Part shown: in pieces, positions 45,580 through 54,089 of the stretch
Position numbering within the stretch: the stretch's first letter is position 1
Layout of the letters: the number at the start of each line of letters is the position of its first letter
Source of the DNA: Rhizobium freirei PRF 81
Lineage (GTDB): Bacteria > Pseudomonadota > Alphaproteobacteria > Rhizobiales > Rhizobiaceae
NCBI RefSeq assembly: GCF_000359745.1
Contig: NZ_AQHN01000011.1
Location: forward strand, 124,001 to 188,000
Reading direction: 5' to 3'
Length of the DNA: 64,000 nucleotides
Translations under genes and position numbers: made by a program
Notes under the pieces: model-generated
What the model was told of the DNA's origin: nothing
What the model saw: only the letters and a program-made list of their open reading frames with translations
Database searches by the model: none

Positions 45580-46539
45580 ATGACTGCCAACGTGCCCGAC
45601 CACATGAACCCGAAGCGCTCCTTTCAGGCGCTGATCCTGACGTTGCACAATTACTGGGCCGACAAGGGTTGCGCGGTTCTGCAGCCCTACGACATGGAAG
45701 TCGGCGCCGGCACGTTCCATCCGGCGACCACGCTGCGCGCGCTAGGCCCGAAGCCTTGGCGGGCCGCCTATGTGCAGCCGTCCCGCCGCCCGTCCGACGG
45801 TCGCTACGGCGAGAACCCCAACCGCCTGCAGCACTATTATCAGTATCAGGTCATCCTGAAGCCCAATCCGCCGAACCTGCAGGAGCTTTATCTCGGCTCG
45901 CTGAAGGCGATCGGCCTCGATCCGCTTCTGCATGACATCCGTTTCGTCGAAGACGACTGGGAAAGCCCGACGCTTGGTGCATGGGGTCTTGGCTGGGAAT
46001 GCTGGTGCGACGGCATGGAAGTTTCGCAGTTCACCTATTTCCAGCAGGTTTGCGGCATCGAATGCGCACCGGTCGCCGGCGAGCTGACCTATGGTCTGGA
46101 GCGCCTTGCCACCTATGTTCAGGGCGTCGACAGCGTCTATGAACTGAACTTCAACGGCCTCGAAGGCGAAGACAAGATCACCTACGGCGATGTCTTCCTT
46201 CAGGCCGAGCAGGAATATTCCAGGCATAATTTCGAATATGCCAATACGGAAATGCTGCACCGCCATTTCATCGATGCCGAGAAGGAATGCCAGGCATTGC
46301 TGGCGGCCGGCGCGCCTGGCGACAGCGAAAACCAGCGCCTGCACAAGTGCGTTTTCCCGGCCTACGACCAGTGCATCAAGGCGAGCCACGTCTTCAACCT
46401 GCTCGATGCCCGCGGCGTCATCTCGGTGACGGAGCGCCAGAGCTACATCCTGCGCGTGCGCACACTGGCCAAGGCCTGCGGCGAGGCTTTCCTGTTGACG
46501 GATGCCGGCGGCGCCAACTGGAACCAGCAGGCCGCCTGA
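45580..46539 (+). CDS. glyQ: Glycyl-tRNA synthetase alpha subunit
   Basis: A 319-residue class II synthetase catalytic subunit. [41 protein letters not shown] and [19 protein letters not shown] are canonical. The ATG at 45580 gives the family-like [16 protein letters not shown]; an earlier start adds 20 unrelated residues. GlyQ works as a heterotetramer with GlyS, whose gene here begins 4.7 kb downstream with four genes in between. Confidence 0.95.
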   Translation: MTANVPDHMNPKRSFQALILTLHNYWADKGCAVLQPYDMEVGAGTFHPATTLRALGPKPWRAAYVQPSRRPSDGRYGENPNRLQHYYQYQVILKPNPPNLQELYLGSLKAIGLDPLLHDIRFVEDDWESPTLGAWGLGWECWCDGMEVSQFTYFQQVCGIECAPVAGELTYGLERLATYVQGVDSVYELNFNGLEGEDKITYGDVFLQAEQEYSRHNFEYANTEMLHRHFIDAEKECQALLAAGAPGDSENQRLHKCVFPAYDQCIKASHVFNLLDARGVISVTERQSYILRVRTLAKACGEAFLLTDAGGANWNQQAA

Positions 46540-46552
46540 GCTGAATAAGGCC

Positions 46553-46575
46553 GGAGCGCGTAAGATGCGCGCTCC
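46553..46575 (+). terminator. Hairpin after glyQ
   Basis: GGAGCGCG-TAAGATG-CGCGCTCC, a perfect 8 bp stem 13 bp after the glyQ stop. There is no T-tract, so termination would not be strong; it may attenuate transcription into the lemA-glyS segment. Confidence 0.5.
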
Positions 46576-46714
46576 CCGGAACAATCCGAAGGCGAGTATC
46601 CCCGAGATCGCGCCTTGCGGCGGTTCTCCAGTCTGCATCGCCGCTAAAGCCGGGTGACATTGCCGAAAAATCTGCCTAGTGTCCCCGTGGTTGCAGTCGC
46701 CCCGGGGATTTCAG

Positions 46715-47266
46715 ATGTTCATTTTTCTCGCAATCATAGTGCTGGCCGCACTCTATGTCGTCTTCATCTACAATGGGCTCGTTCGCGCGCGCCAGATTGC
46801 GGAGGAAGCATGGTCCGGCATCGACGTGCAGCTGAAGCGCCGCGCCGATCTCATTCCCAATCTGGTCGAGACGGTCAAAGGCTATGCCGGCCATGAGAAC
46901 AAGACGCTGGTCGAAGTCACCCAGGCGCGCAATGCGGCCCAGGCCGTGCCTGCAGGCGATGTCGCCGGCCGTGCCGCAGCCGAAGGCATCCTCAGCCAGG
47001 CGCTTGGCCGCCTGATGGCCGTTTCCGAAGCCTATCCCGACCTGAAGGCCAATACGGGCTTCGTCGAGCTGCAGCAGTCGCTGGAGACGACGGAAAACGA
47101 GATCCAGATGTCGCGCCGCTATTACAACGGTGCAGCGCGCGATCTGAACGTCAAGGTCGAGACTTTCCCGAACAATCTCATCGCCGGCCCCTTCGGCTTC
47201 GTCAAGAAGGCCTATTTCGAGATCGCCAACGAAGCAGATCGCGCCGTTCCCACGGTAAAGTTCTGA
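46715..47266 (+). CDS. lemA: LemA family protein
   Basis: A 183-residue protein with an N-terminal transmembrane helix (MFIFLAIIVLAALYVVFIYN) and a helical coiled-coil domain with RRADLIPNLVETVKGYA, the LemA signature. Function of the family is unclear; LemA and DUF2207 proteins often go together. Here a DUF2207 gene lies downstream but an aroA gene is interposed. Confidence 0.9.
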   Translation: MFIFLAIIVLAALYVVFIYNGLVRARQIAEEAWSGIDVQLKRRADLIPNLVETVKGYAGHENKTLVEVTQARNAAQAVPAGDVAGRAAAEGILSQALGRLMAVSEAYPDLKANTGFVELQQSLETTENEIQMSRRYYNGAARDLNVKVETFPNNLIAGPFGFVKKAYFEIANEADRAVPTVKF

Positions 47267-47350
47267 GATTTCCGCTATCGGTTTTTCATGCAAGGCGGTA
47301 AAGGATGCCGACCGCCGGCCATCGGCCGCCTTCCTGACTGACCAAAGAGA

Positions 47351-48610
47351 ATGATGATGGGTAGAGCCAAACTCACGATTATCCCGCCGGGCAAGCCTCT
47401 GACCGGGCGCGCCATGCCGCCGGGATCGAAATCGATCACCAACCGCGCCCTGCTGCTGGCAGGCCTTGCCAAGGGCACGAGCCGGCTGACCGGCGCGCTG
47501 AAGAGCGACGATACCCGCTATATGGCCGAAGCGCTGCGCGCCATGGGCGTCACGATCGATGAGCCTGACGACACGACCTTCATTGTCACCGGCAGCGGCA
47601 AACTGCAGGCGCCGGCAGCCCCGCTTTTTCTCGGCAACGCCGGCACCGCGACGCGCTTTTTGACCGCCGCCGCCGCGCTGGTTGACGGCAAGGTCGTCGT
47701 CGACGGCGATGCCCATATGCGCAAGCGGCCGATCGGCCCGCTCGTCGACGCGCTCCGCTCGCTCGGTGTCGATGCCTCGACGGAAACCGGCTGCCCGCCC
47801 GTCACCATCAATGGCACCGGCCGCTTCGAGGCAAGCCGCGTGCAGATCGATGGCGGCCTTTCCAGCCAGTATGTCTCGGCGCTGTTGATGATGGCCGCCG
47901 GCGGCGATCGCGCCGTCGATGTCGAGCTGCTCGGCGAGCATATCGGCGCCCTCGGCTATATCGACTTGACGGTTGCGGCAATGCGCGCTTTCGGCGCCAA
48001 GGTCGATCGCGTGAGCCCGGTCGCCTGGCGCGTCGAACCCACCGGCTACCATGCCGCCGATTTCCTGATCGAGCCGGATGCCTCTGCCGCGACCTATCTC
48101 TGGGCTGCCGAAGTGCTGAGCGGCGGCAGTATCGATCTTGGCACCCCGGCGGAACAGTTCTCGCAGCCGGATGCGAAAGCCTATGATCTGATCTCGAAGT
48201 TTCCGCATCTGCCTGCCGTCATCGACGGCTCGCAGATGCAGGACGCCATCCCGACGCTCGCCGTTCTCGCCGCATTCAACGAAACGCCGGTGCGCTTCGT
48301 CGGCATCGAAAATCTACGCGTCAAGGAATGCGACCGTATCCGCGCGCTGTCGAGCGGCCTGTCGCGCATCGTTCCGAACCTCGGCACGGAAGAGGGCGAC
48401 GATCTGATCGTCGCATCCGATCCGAGTCTTGCCGGCAAAGTGCTGCCGGCGGAGATCGACAGTTTCGCCGATCACCGCATCGCCATGAGCTTTGCGCTCG
48501 CGGGCCTGAAGATCGGCGGCATCACCATTCTCGACCCCGATTGCGTCGCCAAGACCTTCCCGTCCTACTGGAACGTACTGGCCTCGCTGGGGGTCACCTA
48601 CGAAGACTGA
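47351..48610 (+). CDS. aroA: 3-phosphoshikimate 1-carboxyvinyltransferase (EPSP synthase), class I-like
   Basis: A 419-residue EPSP synthase of the shikimate pathway. PPGSKSITNRAL near the N-terminus, GNAGTATRFL, the HMRKRPIGPLVDAL segment and the C-terminal DHRIAMSFA are all seen. The N-terminal motif is the class I type (SKSxxNR), unlike the class II (DKSISHR) form expected as the main rhizobial AroA. The class I Pro after GNAGTAMR is Phe here. Sits between lemA and the DUF2207 gene on the same strand. It could be a second, accessory copy. Confidence 0.88.
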   Translation: MMMGRAKLTIIPPGKPLTGRAMPPGSKSITNRALLLAGLAKGTSRLTGALKSDDTRYMAEALRAMGVTIDEPDDTTFIVTGSGKLQAPAAPLFLGNAGTATRFLTAAAALVDGKVVVDGDAHMRKRPIGPLVDALRSLGVDASTETGCPPVTINGTGRFEASRVQIDGGLSSQYVSALLMMAAGGDRAVDVELLGEHIGALGYIDLTVAAMRAFGAKVDRVSPVAWRVEPTGYHAADFLIEPDASAATYLWAAEVLSGGSIDLGTPAEQFSQPDAKAYDLISKFPHLPAVIDGSQMQDAIPTLAVLAAFNETPVRFVGIENLRVKECDRIRALSSGLSRIVPNLGTEEGDDLIVASDPSLAGKVLPAEIDSFADHRIAMSFALAGLKIGGITILDPDCVAKTFPSYWNVLASLGVTYED

Positions 48611-48703
48611 CGCTCTGCCATTCCAGCCGAGGTTGAGCGCGGATGTATTTCTGACGCGAAGCGGCGCCTATAACGGCGTCGCTGCCATCCTTTTGGGGGA
48701 GTG

Positions 48704-50647
48704 ATGACACGGCTTTGCGGGTTCTTCCTGGCTTTGTGCCTGCTGCTTTGCGCGACGGCCGTCACGGCGGCCGAACTCATCACCAAATTCGATCAAGAGA
48801 TCGCCCTGCATCGCGACGGCTCCATGCGGGTCGTCGAGACGATCGCCGCCAATGCCGAGGGACTTGATATCCGCCGCGGCATCTTCCGCGATTTTCCGCT
48901 GACAATGACCGATGCCAACGGCCGTGAGATTCAGGTGGATTTCAAGGTCGTCTCCGTCGAGCGCGACGGCCAGCCGGAGGATTGGCGCACCGAGCGCATC
49001 AACGGCGGCGAGCGCATCTATATCGGCAACGCCGATCGGGTGCTGAGCCCCGGCCCGCATACCTTCCGCATCACTTACGACACCAATCGTCAGATGCGCT
49101 ATTTCGACGATCATGGCGAGCTTTACTGGAACGTGACAGGCAACGGCTGGCTGTTCCCGATTATGAATGCCAAGGCTGTGGTCACATTGCCCGATGGTGT
49201 GCAGCCGCAGCAGCTTGCCTTCTTCACCGGCCCACTCGGCGCGAAAGATAAGAATGCCAACGCCAGCACTCAAGGTAATACGGCCACCTTCGTCACAACC
49301 CGACCGCTTGATCGTGCCGAAGGTCTGACGATCGCCATCAAGCTTGCGAAGGGGGCGATTGCGCCGCCCAGCGGCAGCCAGCAATGGAGTTGGTTTCTTA
49401 AGGACCATCTCGACACGACCATCGCCATCGGCGGGTTGATCGTACTGTTCGTCTATTACCTGCGAAGCTGGATCGCCGTCGGCCGCGATCCTCCGCCCGG
49501 CGTCATGGTTCCGCGCTGGGACCCGCCGGAAGGTATCTCCCCGGCGCTGGTCAACTACATCGACAACAAGGGCTTTGCCAGTTCCAGCTGGACGGCATTC
49601 TCGGCGACTGCGATCGATCTTGCCGTGCGCGGCTATGTCATTCTCGACGACCTGAAGGGAAAGGTGGTCATAAGACCCACGGGCAAGGCGGGCAGCGATC
49701 TCGGCGGCGGCGACAAGGTGCTGATGCAGGCTGTCGGCCCATTCACGCCGCTTGTCATCGACAGGGAAAACGGCGAGGCGGTGCAGCAACTCGGCTCGAA
49801 GTTCCGCAGCGCCATCGAGCACGATCATCGCGGCGAATATTACAAAGCCAATTCGCTCTACGTCATGACAGGCATCGCGCTATCGTTTCTTATCCTGGTC
49901 TCTATCGTCATCTTCGGCCGTCTGCACGAGAATGCGTTGCCGCTGATCATCGTGCCTGGATTTCTGTCGATATTCGTCACGATTTTCGCAAGCTCGATTG
50001 GCCGCAGGTTCCGCAGGCACAGCGCCAGCCTTGCCCAGCGCATTGTTTCCGTGCTGATCTTCGCCTTCTTCGGCTTCGTCTTCGTCTCGATTGCAGTCAG
50101 CGGCTTTGCCGCCGCGGTCGTGCCGCTATGGGAAGCGGGCCTGCTGCCGCTGGTGGTGGGTATCGTCGGCATTTTCGCGCTCAACGTCGTCTTCTATTTC
50201 CTGATGGGCGCGCCGACGCCACTTGGGCGCAAGATGATGGATGGCATCGCCGGTCTAAGGCAATACCTGACGCTCGCGGAACGCGACCGGATGAACATGC
50301 AGGGCGCACCGCAGATGTCGCCGCAGCATTTCGAGAAGCTGCTGCCCTTTGCAGTTGCGCTCGGTGTCGAAAAGCCCTGGTCCAGTGCCTTTGAGACCTG
50401 GCTTGCCACGGCAGCGGGAGCAACCGCGGCGGCGGCCTATGCGCCGATCTGGTATTCCGGTGATTTTCGCCCGGGCAATATAGGCGGAACGATCGGCGAC
50501 TTCTCTTCCTCCATGGCGTCGACCATCGCCTCGACCATTCCCGCGCCCGTCTCCAGCTCGTCCTCCGCTTTCGGTAGTGGGGGAGGTGGCGGTGGCGGCG
50601 GATTCTCCGGCGGCGGCGGCGGTGGAGGCGGCGGCGGCGGATGGTGA
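48704..50647 (+). CDS. DUF2207 family membrane protein
   Basis: A 647-residue envelope protein. A signal peptide (about 1-22) and an N-terminal beta-rich DUF2207 domain (about 23-215) are followed by a transmembrane helix, a soluble part, a cluster of hydrophobic helices at about 385-500 and a glycine-rich C-terminal tail (GGGGGGGG repeats ending GGW). GGGGGA precedes the start. Commonly encoded near LemA, with unknown function. The gene ends 4 bp before a long palindromic repeat. Confidence 0.87.
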   Translation: MTRLCGFFLALCLLLCATAVTAAELITKFDQEIALHRDGSMRVVETIAANAEGLDIRRGIFRDFPLTMTDANGREIQVDFKVVSVERDGQPEDWRTERINGGERIYIGNADRVLSPGPHTFRITYDTNRQMRYFDDHGELYWNVTGNGWLFPIMNAKAVVTLPDGVQPQQLAFFTGPLGAKDKNANASTQGNTATFVTTRPLDRAEGLTIAIKLAKGAIAPPSGSQQWSWFLKDHLDTTIAIGGLIVLFVYYLRSWIAVGRDPPPGVMVPRWDPPEGISPALVNYIDNKGFASSSWTAFSATAIDLAVRGYVILDDLKGKVVIRPTGKAGSDLGGGDKVLMQAVGPFTPLVIDRENGEAVQQLGSKFRSAIEHDHRGEYYKANSLYVMTGIALSFLILVSIVIFGRLHENALPLIIVPGFLSIFVTIFASSIGRRFRRHSASLAQRIVSVLIFAFFGFVFVSIAVSGFAAAVVPLWEAGLLPLVVGIVGIFALNVVFYFLMGAPTPLGRKMMDGIAGLRQYLTLAERDRMNMQGAPQMSPQHFEKLLPFAVALGVEKPWSSAFETWLATAAGATAAAAYAPIWYSGDFRPGNIGGTIGDFSSSMASTIASTIPAPVSSSSSAFGSGGGGGGGGFSGGGGGGGGGGGW

Positions 50648-50650
50648 GCG

Positions 50651-50784
50651 GACACCCTCCCCTTGAGGGGGGAGGTCGCCGCGTAGCGGCGGGTGGGGGT
50701 GACGATTGTTTGGCTGCGAAGGTTGCCGCGATCACCCCACCCCGGCCTTTGGCCGACCCTCCCCCTCAAGGGGAGGGTGTTGGC
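50651..50784. repeat. Long palindromic repeat element, copy A (complete)
   Basis: Two inverted arms of about 48 bp flank a spacer of about 30 bases. Each arm holds CCCTCCCC-TTGA-GGGG followed by a small hairpin (GCCGC-GTA-GCGGC on the left, GGCC-TTT-GGCC on the right) and GGTGGGGGTGA or its complement. It lies between the DUF2207 stop and the DUF559 gene. The same architecture occurs inside glyS, and a half copy ends the DUF559 gene. Confidence 0.88.
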
Positions 50785-50819
50785 GGCGACTTTACGATTG
50801 TAAGAGGTGTAGATCTTCG

Positions 50820-51275
50820 ATGCCCAAAAAGCCCTCCAAACTCGACCGCTTCAAAATCGCCAACAGCCGCCGCCTGCGCGCCGGTTCGACCGATGCTGAA
50901 GCCAAGCTCTGGAAGCATTTGTGGCGCATCCCGATCGAAGGTACGCACTTTCGTCGACAGGTCCCGATCGGGCGCTATTTCGCCGATTTCGCCTGTCATC
51001 AGATCGGCTTGATCATCGAGCTTGACGGCAGCCAGCATGCGGAGGATGCGGCAAGACGTTACGATGCCCAGCGCACGGCCTTTCTGGAAAGCCAAGGCTA
51101 TCATGTCGTCCGATTCTGGAATGCCGAGGTCATGGATGAAGTCGAGGCCGTTCTGAATACGATATTTGCCATTGTGCAGCAGCGGCAAATTTTGCTAGCA
51201 GAGGCCGACCGTTTTCACCCCACTCCGGCACGCCGTGCCGACCCTCTCTCTCAAGGGGAGGGTGAGGAACCTTGA
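50820..51275 (+). CDS. DUF559 (Vsr-like) endonuclease domain protein
   Basis: A 151-residue protein from the ATG at 50820. The DUF559 domain fills about residues 15-120: EAKLW near 26-31, FRRQVPIG near 44-51, the PD-(D/E)XK-like pair DF (56-57) and ELD (67-69), and VVRFWN near 96-101. The fold is related to Vsr and other restriction-like nucleases; activity is not shown. The last 20 residues (HPTPARRAD...QGEGEEP) are encoded by a half copy of the palindromic repeat. Another complete repeat lies just upstream. The glyS ATG is 1 base after its stop. Confidence 0.85.
   Translation: MPKKPSKLDRFKIANSRRLRAGSTDAEAKLWKHLWRIPIEGTHFRRQVPIGRYFADFACHQIGLIIELDGSQHAEDAARRYDAQRTAFLESQGYHVVRFWNAEVMDEVEAVLNTIFAIVQQRQILLAEADRFHPTPARRADPLSQGEGEEP
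51213..51272. repeat. Long palindromic repeat element, copy C (right half only)
   Basis: TCACCCCACTCCGGCACG, then CGTGCCGACCC and TCTCTCAAGGGGAGGGTG, matching the right arm of the copies at 50651 and 52165. It forms the 3' end of the DUF559 gene and the junction to glyS. The left arm is absent. Confidence 0.85.
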
Positions 51276-51276
51276 C

Positions 51277-53505
51277 ATGCCCGATCTCCTTCTCGAACTT
51301 CGCTCCGAGGAAATTCCTGCCCGTATGCAGCGCAAGGCTGCCGGCGACCTGAAGAAGCTGGTGACCGATGCCCTGGTCGAAGCGGGTCTTTCCTATGAGG
51401 GGGCCAGGGAATATTGGACGCCGCGGCGCCTCACGCTCGATATTCGCGGCCTGACCGCACGCTCGGCCGATGTGCGCGAAGAGCGCAAGGGTCCGCGCAC
51501 CGATGCCAACGAGAAGGCGATCGAAGGCTTCCTGCGAGGCGCCGGCCTCTCCTCCGTCTCCGAGGCGCAAGTCCAGAGTGACCCGAAGAAGGGCGATTTC
51601 TACGTTGCGATCATTTCCAAGCCGGGCCGTGCCGCGGAGGAAATCGTTGCTGCGGTCATGCCCGACATCATAAGAAACTTCCCATGGCCGAAGTCCATGC
51701 GCTGGGGCAAGGCATCGGTGAAGCCCGGCTCGCTGCGCTGGGTGCGCCCGCTGCAGTCGATCGTCTGCACCTTCGGCACCGAACATGAAGAGACCGTCGT
51801 CATCCCCTTCGAGATCGACGGCATCGTCGCCTCGAACGTGACCTACGGCCATCGCTTCCACGCGCCCGGCCCGATCACGGTCAAGCGTTTCGAGGACTAT
51901 GCCTCGAGCCTGGAAAAGGCCTACGTCGTTCTCGATGCCGAGCGCCGCAAGGACATCATCCTGCATGATGCCCGCGATGTCGCTTTCGCCAACGGCCTGG
52001 AACTGGTCGAGGACGAAGGCCTGCTGGAGGAAGTATCCGGTCTCGTCGAGTGGCCGCAGGTGCTGATGGGCTCCTTCGAGGAAGACTATCTGTCGATCCC
52101 GTCGGAAATCATCCGCCTCACCATCAAGACCAACCAGAAGTGCTTCGTCACGCGCCCGCAAGGCTCTCACCTCCCCCTTGAGGGGGGAGGTCGCAGCGAA
52201 GCTGCGGGTGGGGGTGACCCCTTGTTCCAACAAGATCACCCCACCCCGGCACTGCGTGCCGACCCTCCCCCTCAAGGGGAGGGTGCTCTATCCAACCGCT
52301 TCATCCTCATCGCTAATATCCAGGCGACGGATGGCGGCAAGGAGATCATCCACGGTAACGGCAAGGTCGTACGCGCTCGCCTGTCCGACGCGCTACATTT
52401 CTGGAAGCGCGACCAGGGCGATCTGCCCGATCTCGAAACGCTGGAAGCCTCCGCCGCGAAATTCGGCCTCGATCTGAAGAAGCCGCTCGATCAGCGCATG
52501 GCCAAGCTCGACGCGCTGAACGTCACCTTCCATGCCAAGCTCGGCAGCCAGGGCGAGCGTGTTGCCCGCATTCGTGCGCTGGCCGCTGACCTCGCCAAGA
52601 TCACCGGTGCCGATGCCGCTCCGGTCGACCGCGCCGTCGTGCTCGCCAAGGCCGACCTGCGCACCGAGGCTGTCGGCGAATTCCCCGAGCTGCAGGGCGT
52701 CATGGGCCGCAAGTACGCCTCGCTGCAGGGCGAGAACACTTCCGTGGCAACGGCGATCGAAGATCACTACAAGCCGCAAGGTCCCTCCGACCGCGTCCCC
52801 GAAGACAAGGTTGCGATCACGGTCGCGCTTGCCGACAAGCTGGATACGCTCGTCGGCTTCTGGGCGATCGACGAAAAGCCGACAGGCTCGAAGGACCCCT
52901 ATGCGCTGCGCCGTGCCGCGCTTGGCGTTGTCCGCATCCTCCTGGAGCGCGGTGTGCGCCTGCCGCTGCTCGCCACCACCAAGGATGCCGATCTGCTCGC
53001 CTTCTTCCACGATCGCCTCAAGGTCTATCTGCGCGATCTCGGCGCCCGCCATGATCTCATTGACGCCGTGCTGACGCCTGATGCCGATGATCTCCTGATG
53101 GTCGCGCGTCGAGTCGAGGCGCTGACGGCCTTCATCACCTCCGAGGACGGCAAGAACCTCTTGGCCGGCACCAAGCGCGCCACGCAGCTTCTGGCAGCCG
53201 AGGAGAAGAAGGGCACCGTCGTTGCCGATGGCGTTTCGGAAGCCTTGCTGAAGCTCGATGCGGAAAAGGATCTCTTTGCCGCCGTCAACGCCGCCTCCGG
53301 AGAGGCATCCGATGCCATCGCCAAGGAGGATTTCCGCTCGGCCATGGCAGCTCTTTCCAAGCTGCGCGCGCCGGTCGACCGCTTCTTCGAAGACGTGCTC
53401 GTCAACGACGAAGACGCTGCCATCCGCGCCAATCGCCTGGCGCTGCTGCGCCTGATCCGCGAGGCAACGGGCACCGTCGCCGACTTCTCGAAGATCGTCG
53501 GATAA
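51277..53505 (+). CDS. glyS: Glycyl-tRNA synthetase beta subunit with an in-frame repeat insertion
   Basis: A 742-residue GlyS that binds tRNA and completes the GlyQ2GlyS2 enzyme. It starts [17 protein letters not shown], the family N-terminus. Residues 297-336 are encoded by a complete palindromic repeat inserted between [11 protein letters not shown] and [13 protein letters not shown], which are contiguous or nearly so in typical GlyS. Without it the protein would be about 702 residues, the expected size. The frame is open throughout, so the protein is probably made and functional, as the gene is essential. The HD-like and anticodon-binding C-terminal regions look intact. Confidence 0.93.
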   Translation: MPDLLLELRSEEIPARMQRKAAGDLKKLVTDALVEAGLSYEGAREYWTPRRLTLDIRGLTARSADVREERKGPRTDANEKAIEGFLRGAGLSSVSEAQVQSDPKKGDFYVAIISKPGRAAEEIVAAVMPDIIRNFPWPKSMRWGKASVKPGSLRWVRPLQSIVCTFGTEHEETVVIPFEIDGIVASNVTYGHRFHAPGPITVKRFEDYASSLEKAYVVLDAERRKDIILHDARDVAFANGLELVEDEGLLEEVSGLVEWPQVLMGSFEEDYLSIPSEIIRLTIKTNQKCFVTRPQGSHLPLEGGGRSEAAGGGDPLFQQDHPTPALRADPPPQGEGALSNRFILIANIQATDGGKEIIHGNGKVVRARLSDALHFWKRDQGDLPDLETLEASAAKFGLDLKKPLDQRMAKLDALNVTFHAKLGSQGERVARIRALAADLAKITGADAAPVDRAVVLAKADLRTEAVGEFPELQGVMGRKYASLQGENTSVATAIEDHYKPQGPSDRVPEDKVAITVALADKLDTLVGFWAIDEKPTGSKDPYALRRAALGVVRILLERGVRLPLLATTKDADLLAFFHDRLKVYLRDLGARHDLIDAVLTPDADDLLMVARRVEALTAFITSEDGKNLLAGTKRATQLLAAEEKKGTVVADGVSEALLKLDAEKDLFAAVNAASGEASDAIAKEDFRSAMAALSKLRAPVDRFFEDVLVNDEDAAIRANRLALLRLIREATGTVADFSKIVG
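52165..52284. repeat. Long palindromic repeat element, copy B inside glyS
   Basis: 120 bases, 40 codons: left arm CACCTCCCCCTTGAGGGG..., inner hairpin CGCAGC-GAA-GCTGCG, spacer of about 18 bases, right arm TCACCCCACCCCGGCAC...GTGCCGACCC and CCTCAAGGGGAGGGTG. It is read in frame as a Gly/Pro-rich 40-residue segment. The right arm uses the same reading frame as the half copy in the DUF559 gene. Confidence 0.9.
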
Positions 53506-53519
53506 GGCATGGAGGCGCG

Positions 53520-54014
53520 ATGACCGGAAAGATCCTCGTCAGCGCCTGCCTCATGGGCCACGCCGTCCGCTATGACGGCCGCTCCAAGCCGCTCGCCCAT
53601 CCGGCGATTGATCGCTGGCGCGAGGAGGGCCGGCTGGTGATGATCTGTCCGGAAATGTCCGCCGGCATGGCGGTTCCGAGGCCGCCGGCCGAGATTGCAG
53701 GCGGCGCCACCGGCGAGGACGTGCTTGCCGGCGCTGCAAAGGTGATGGAGATCACCGGCGGCGATGTCACGGTCGAATTTCGCCAGGCGGCCGAAAATGC
53801 GCTGGCGCTCGCAACGGAAACCGGCTGTCGCTACGCTCTCCTGATCGACGGTAGCCCATCCTGCGGTTCGGGCTTCATCTATGACGGCACATTTTCCGGC
53901 GGCCGGCAGAATGGCCTGGGCGTCACGGCGGCATTGCTCAAGCAGGCCGGGATCGAGGTCTATTCCGATCGCGAGATCGACAGACTGGTCGAGCGGCTGG
54001 CAGCTGCGGACTGA
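53520..54014 (+). CDS. DUF523 domain protein
   Basis: A 164-residue protein with the DUF523 marks: KILVSACLMGHAVRYDG near the N-terminus, ICPEMSAGM, and IDGSPSCGSG near 118-127, giving conserved Cys residues that suggest a metal or redox role. Function is unknown; some relatives are annotated as purine or thiouridine-related. GGAGG lies 4-5 bases before the ATG, 14 bp after glyS, so cotranscription with glyS is likely. Confidence 0.85.
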   Translation: MTGKILVSACLMGHAVRYDGRSKPLAHPAIDRWREEGRLVMICPEMSAGMAVPRPPAEIAGGATGEDVLAGAAKVMEITGGDVTVEFRQAAENALALATETGCRYALLIDGSPSCGSGFIYDGTFSGGRQNGLGVTAALLKQAGIEVYSDREIDRLVERLAAAD

Positions 54015-54038
54015 TACAACCATCGCAGTCAAATAAAA

Positions 54039-54064
54039 AACCGCCGGAGGTAAGCCCGGCGGTT
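54039..54064. terminator. Bidirectional terminator
   Basis: AACCGCCGG, an 8-base loop, CCGGCGGTT, with A-runs upstream and TTTCGTTTT downstream. It lies between convergent DUF523 and chemoreceptor genes and would serve both. Confidence 0.88.
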
Positions 54065-54089
54065 TCGTTTTGCTCGCTGTGTCCAGCGC

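Noticed and set aside
46676..48208. 510-codon frame opposite lemA and aroA
   Set aside because: Spans two well-recognised genes on the other strand and has no motif of its own.
51130..52275. 381-codon minus-strand frame over DUF559 and glyS
   Set aside because: Its ends lie inside the palindromic repeats, which are open in many frames; it has no protein motif.
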